64,000 nt of DNA, from NCBI GenBank assembly GCA_017626095.1, contig JAGAJL010000009.1, forward strand, positions 1-64,000, written 5' to 3'. The position numbers and the translations under genes were made by a program. The DNA is from Lachnospiraceae bacterium. GTDB lineage: Bacteria > Bacillota > Clostridia > Lachnospirales > Lachnospiraceae. Below the pieces are notes generated by a model that searched no databases, was not told the origin of the DNA, and saw nothing but the letters and a program-made list of their open reading frames with translations. Below, in pieces: positions 63,010 through 64,000 of the stretch (positions are counted from its first letter, which is position 1; every line of letters starts with the position of its first letter).

Positions 63010-64000
63010 ATGGATGACTTAAAATATTATTTAGAACTGATTTTTAAAGATGAGATTGAAAAGGTGATTATCAGCAATCCGAGGCTAAAATCGGAGGCTG
63101 TCAGAAAAATTACGCTGGAAGCAAAAAAGGATGGCTGGCAGATTGCCGGATATACTGAAAAGCAGGTGTTTCATGAAAACATCCAGACGGATATGGTAGT
63201 TTCGAAGATGCTTGAGTTAGCACAAGGTAACTTTAAGCAGATTAATGCTTTTTCGAAAACGCAGGAACATATGCTGTTGATTTCCAAAAAGGGAAGCTGT
63301 AATTACAAGGTAAATAAAAACGCAAACGACCGAATTGTGGCAGTATCCGAAAAAGAGAGTCATAACCGGAAAAAGAATTATATTTTGCAGGAAGGTATGC
63401 TAATCGAGCCGCTTATGGATATGGGAGTATTTACGAAAGAGGGAAAAGTCGTAAATGCCATGTATGATAAGTATAAGCAGTTAAACCGCTTTTTGGAAAT
63501 ACTGAATGATGAGATTTCCAAACAAAAACTTGAGCGTATTCATGTGATTGATTTTGGATGTGGAAAATCCTATCTGACGTTTGTGGTGTACTATTATTTA
63601 ACCGAGGTCATGCATCTTGGCGTAGAAATGATTGGATTGGATTTGAAAGAAGATGTGATTGAAAAATGCAACCGCGCCGCCCAAAAGTATGGTTATGATC
63701 ATTTACATTTTGAAATGGGAAATATTGATGGCTTTCAGGCTCCATTCGATGTTGATATGGTTATCACCTTACACGCATGTGATACTGCCACGGATTTTGC
63801 CTTATATAATGCCATTACCTGGAATGCGCGCATGATCTTTTCGGTTCCCTGTTGTCAGCATGAATTAAACGGCCAGATGAAACCGGAAAATCTGGGCATT
63901 TTATCCAGATACGGGATTATTAAAGAACGATTCAGCGCCCTTGCCACGGATGCTATCCGGGGGAATCTGTTAGAATATTGTGGTTATAGGACACAGCTTT
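63010..64000 (+). CDS. SAM-dependent methyltransferase, cut by the window end
   Basis: The frame is open from ATG 63010 to the last base (330 codons, no stop), so the C-terminus is missing. An N-terminal domain of about 165 residues precedes a Rossmann-type methyltransferase domain. Motif I is VIDFGCGKSYLTFVVYY near residue 179, followed by MIGLDLKEDVIEKCNRAA, the acidic region FDVDMVITLHACDTATD and VPCCQHELNGQM. The HACDTATD and PCCQHE stretches resemble the methyltransferase-domain-25-like or DUF38-type family whose substrate may be RNA. AAAAGG lies about 13 nt before the start, a longer spacing than usual. Target not known. Confidence 0.85.
   Translation, partial: MDDLKYYLELIFKDEIEKVIISNPRLKSEAVRKITLEAKKDGWQIAGYTEKQVFHENIQTDMVVSKMLELAQGNFKQINAFSKTQEHMLLISKKGSCNYKVNKNANDRIVAVSEKESHNRKKNYILQEGMLIEPLMDMGVFTKEGKVVNAMYDKYKQLNRFLEILNDEISKQKLERIHVIDFGCGKSYLTFVVYYYLTEVMHLGVEMIGLDLKEDVIEKCNRAAQKYGYDHLHFEMGNIDGFQAPFDVDMVITLHACDTATDFALYNAITWNARMIFSVPCCQHELNGQMKPENLGILSRYGIIKERFSALATDAIRGNLLEYCGYRTQL

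Overview
The window looks like a chromosomal segment of a spore-forming, anaerobic, low-GC Clostridia bacterium, most probably Lachnospiraceae. This is an inference from the following: an alpha/beta-type small acid-soluble spore protein, a CotF-like ferritin-fold coat protein, rubredoxin, a TM1266-type hydrogenase-associated protein, a large single-chain PurL, GGAGG-type ribosome binding sites and AT-rich intergenic DNA. I see no rRNA, phage, CRISPR array or transposase. One Rpn-family nuclease/transposase-like gene is present.

Layout. 1-430: four tRNA genes (His, Gln, Lys, Leu). 500-1833: a frameshifted small Cys-pair protein and an acyltransferase-3 membrane protein. 2.1-6.1 kb: alpha-glucan phosphorylase and 4-alpha-glucanotransferase, together the intracellular glycogen/maltodextrin breakdown route. 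6.1-9.3 kb: a CYTH enzyme, a DJ-1/PfpI protein, a SASP and a dihydrouridine synthase. 9.4-11.4 kb (minus strand): three related zinc-ribbon/single-TM proteins of unknown function. 11.7-14.7 kb: an ABC uptake system with a fused permease-ATPase and a TM1266-like protein. 14.8-19.8 kb: tig-clpP-clpX-engB, with about 1 kb of palindromic repeats where lon often lies in relatives. 20-24 kb: a VanZ-like protein and a heterodimeric ABC exporter. 24.2-27 kb: an amino-acid ABC transporter. 27.9-32 kb: purL and rubredoxin. 33-36.4 kb: an NSS transporter, a uracil-DNA-glycosylase-like fusion protein and a corrinoid adenosyltransferase. 36.8-41.8 kb: a coat protein and a MacAB-like export system. 42-44.4 kb: a decayed hybrid sensor and an HD-GYP response regulator. 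44.5-47.8 kb: enolase and a YARHG lipoprotein. 48-52.3 kb: an Rpn protein, then LytTR-DUF3021-ABC-2 genes. 52.4-57 kb: a frameshifted peptide-binding protein, D-serine ammonia-lyase and a Thr/Ser exporter. 57-64 kb: RNA-modification enzymes (RsmF-like, MnmA), a NUDIX protein, an SGNH hydrolase, a TSCPD protein, a LysR regulator and a methyltransferase cut by the window end.

The most unusual content is a family of about 215-230 bp palindromic elements. Two lie in tandem at 18332-18780, one inverted at 18934-19153 and one at 6632-6862. Each folds into a long basal stem carrying two hairpins with TCCA or TCC loops. Copies differ by paired changes that keep the stems intact, including one basal-stem segment replaced on both arms. 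That pattern indicates selection on structure. A second, shorter dispersed repeat (core like CATGATAYCAACGGATTGC) occurs at about 25.3, 32.76, 36.72 and 55.64 kb. Several leaders also carry hairpins that could act as switches or attenuators. Coordinates and starts were read by eye; no database search was run.
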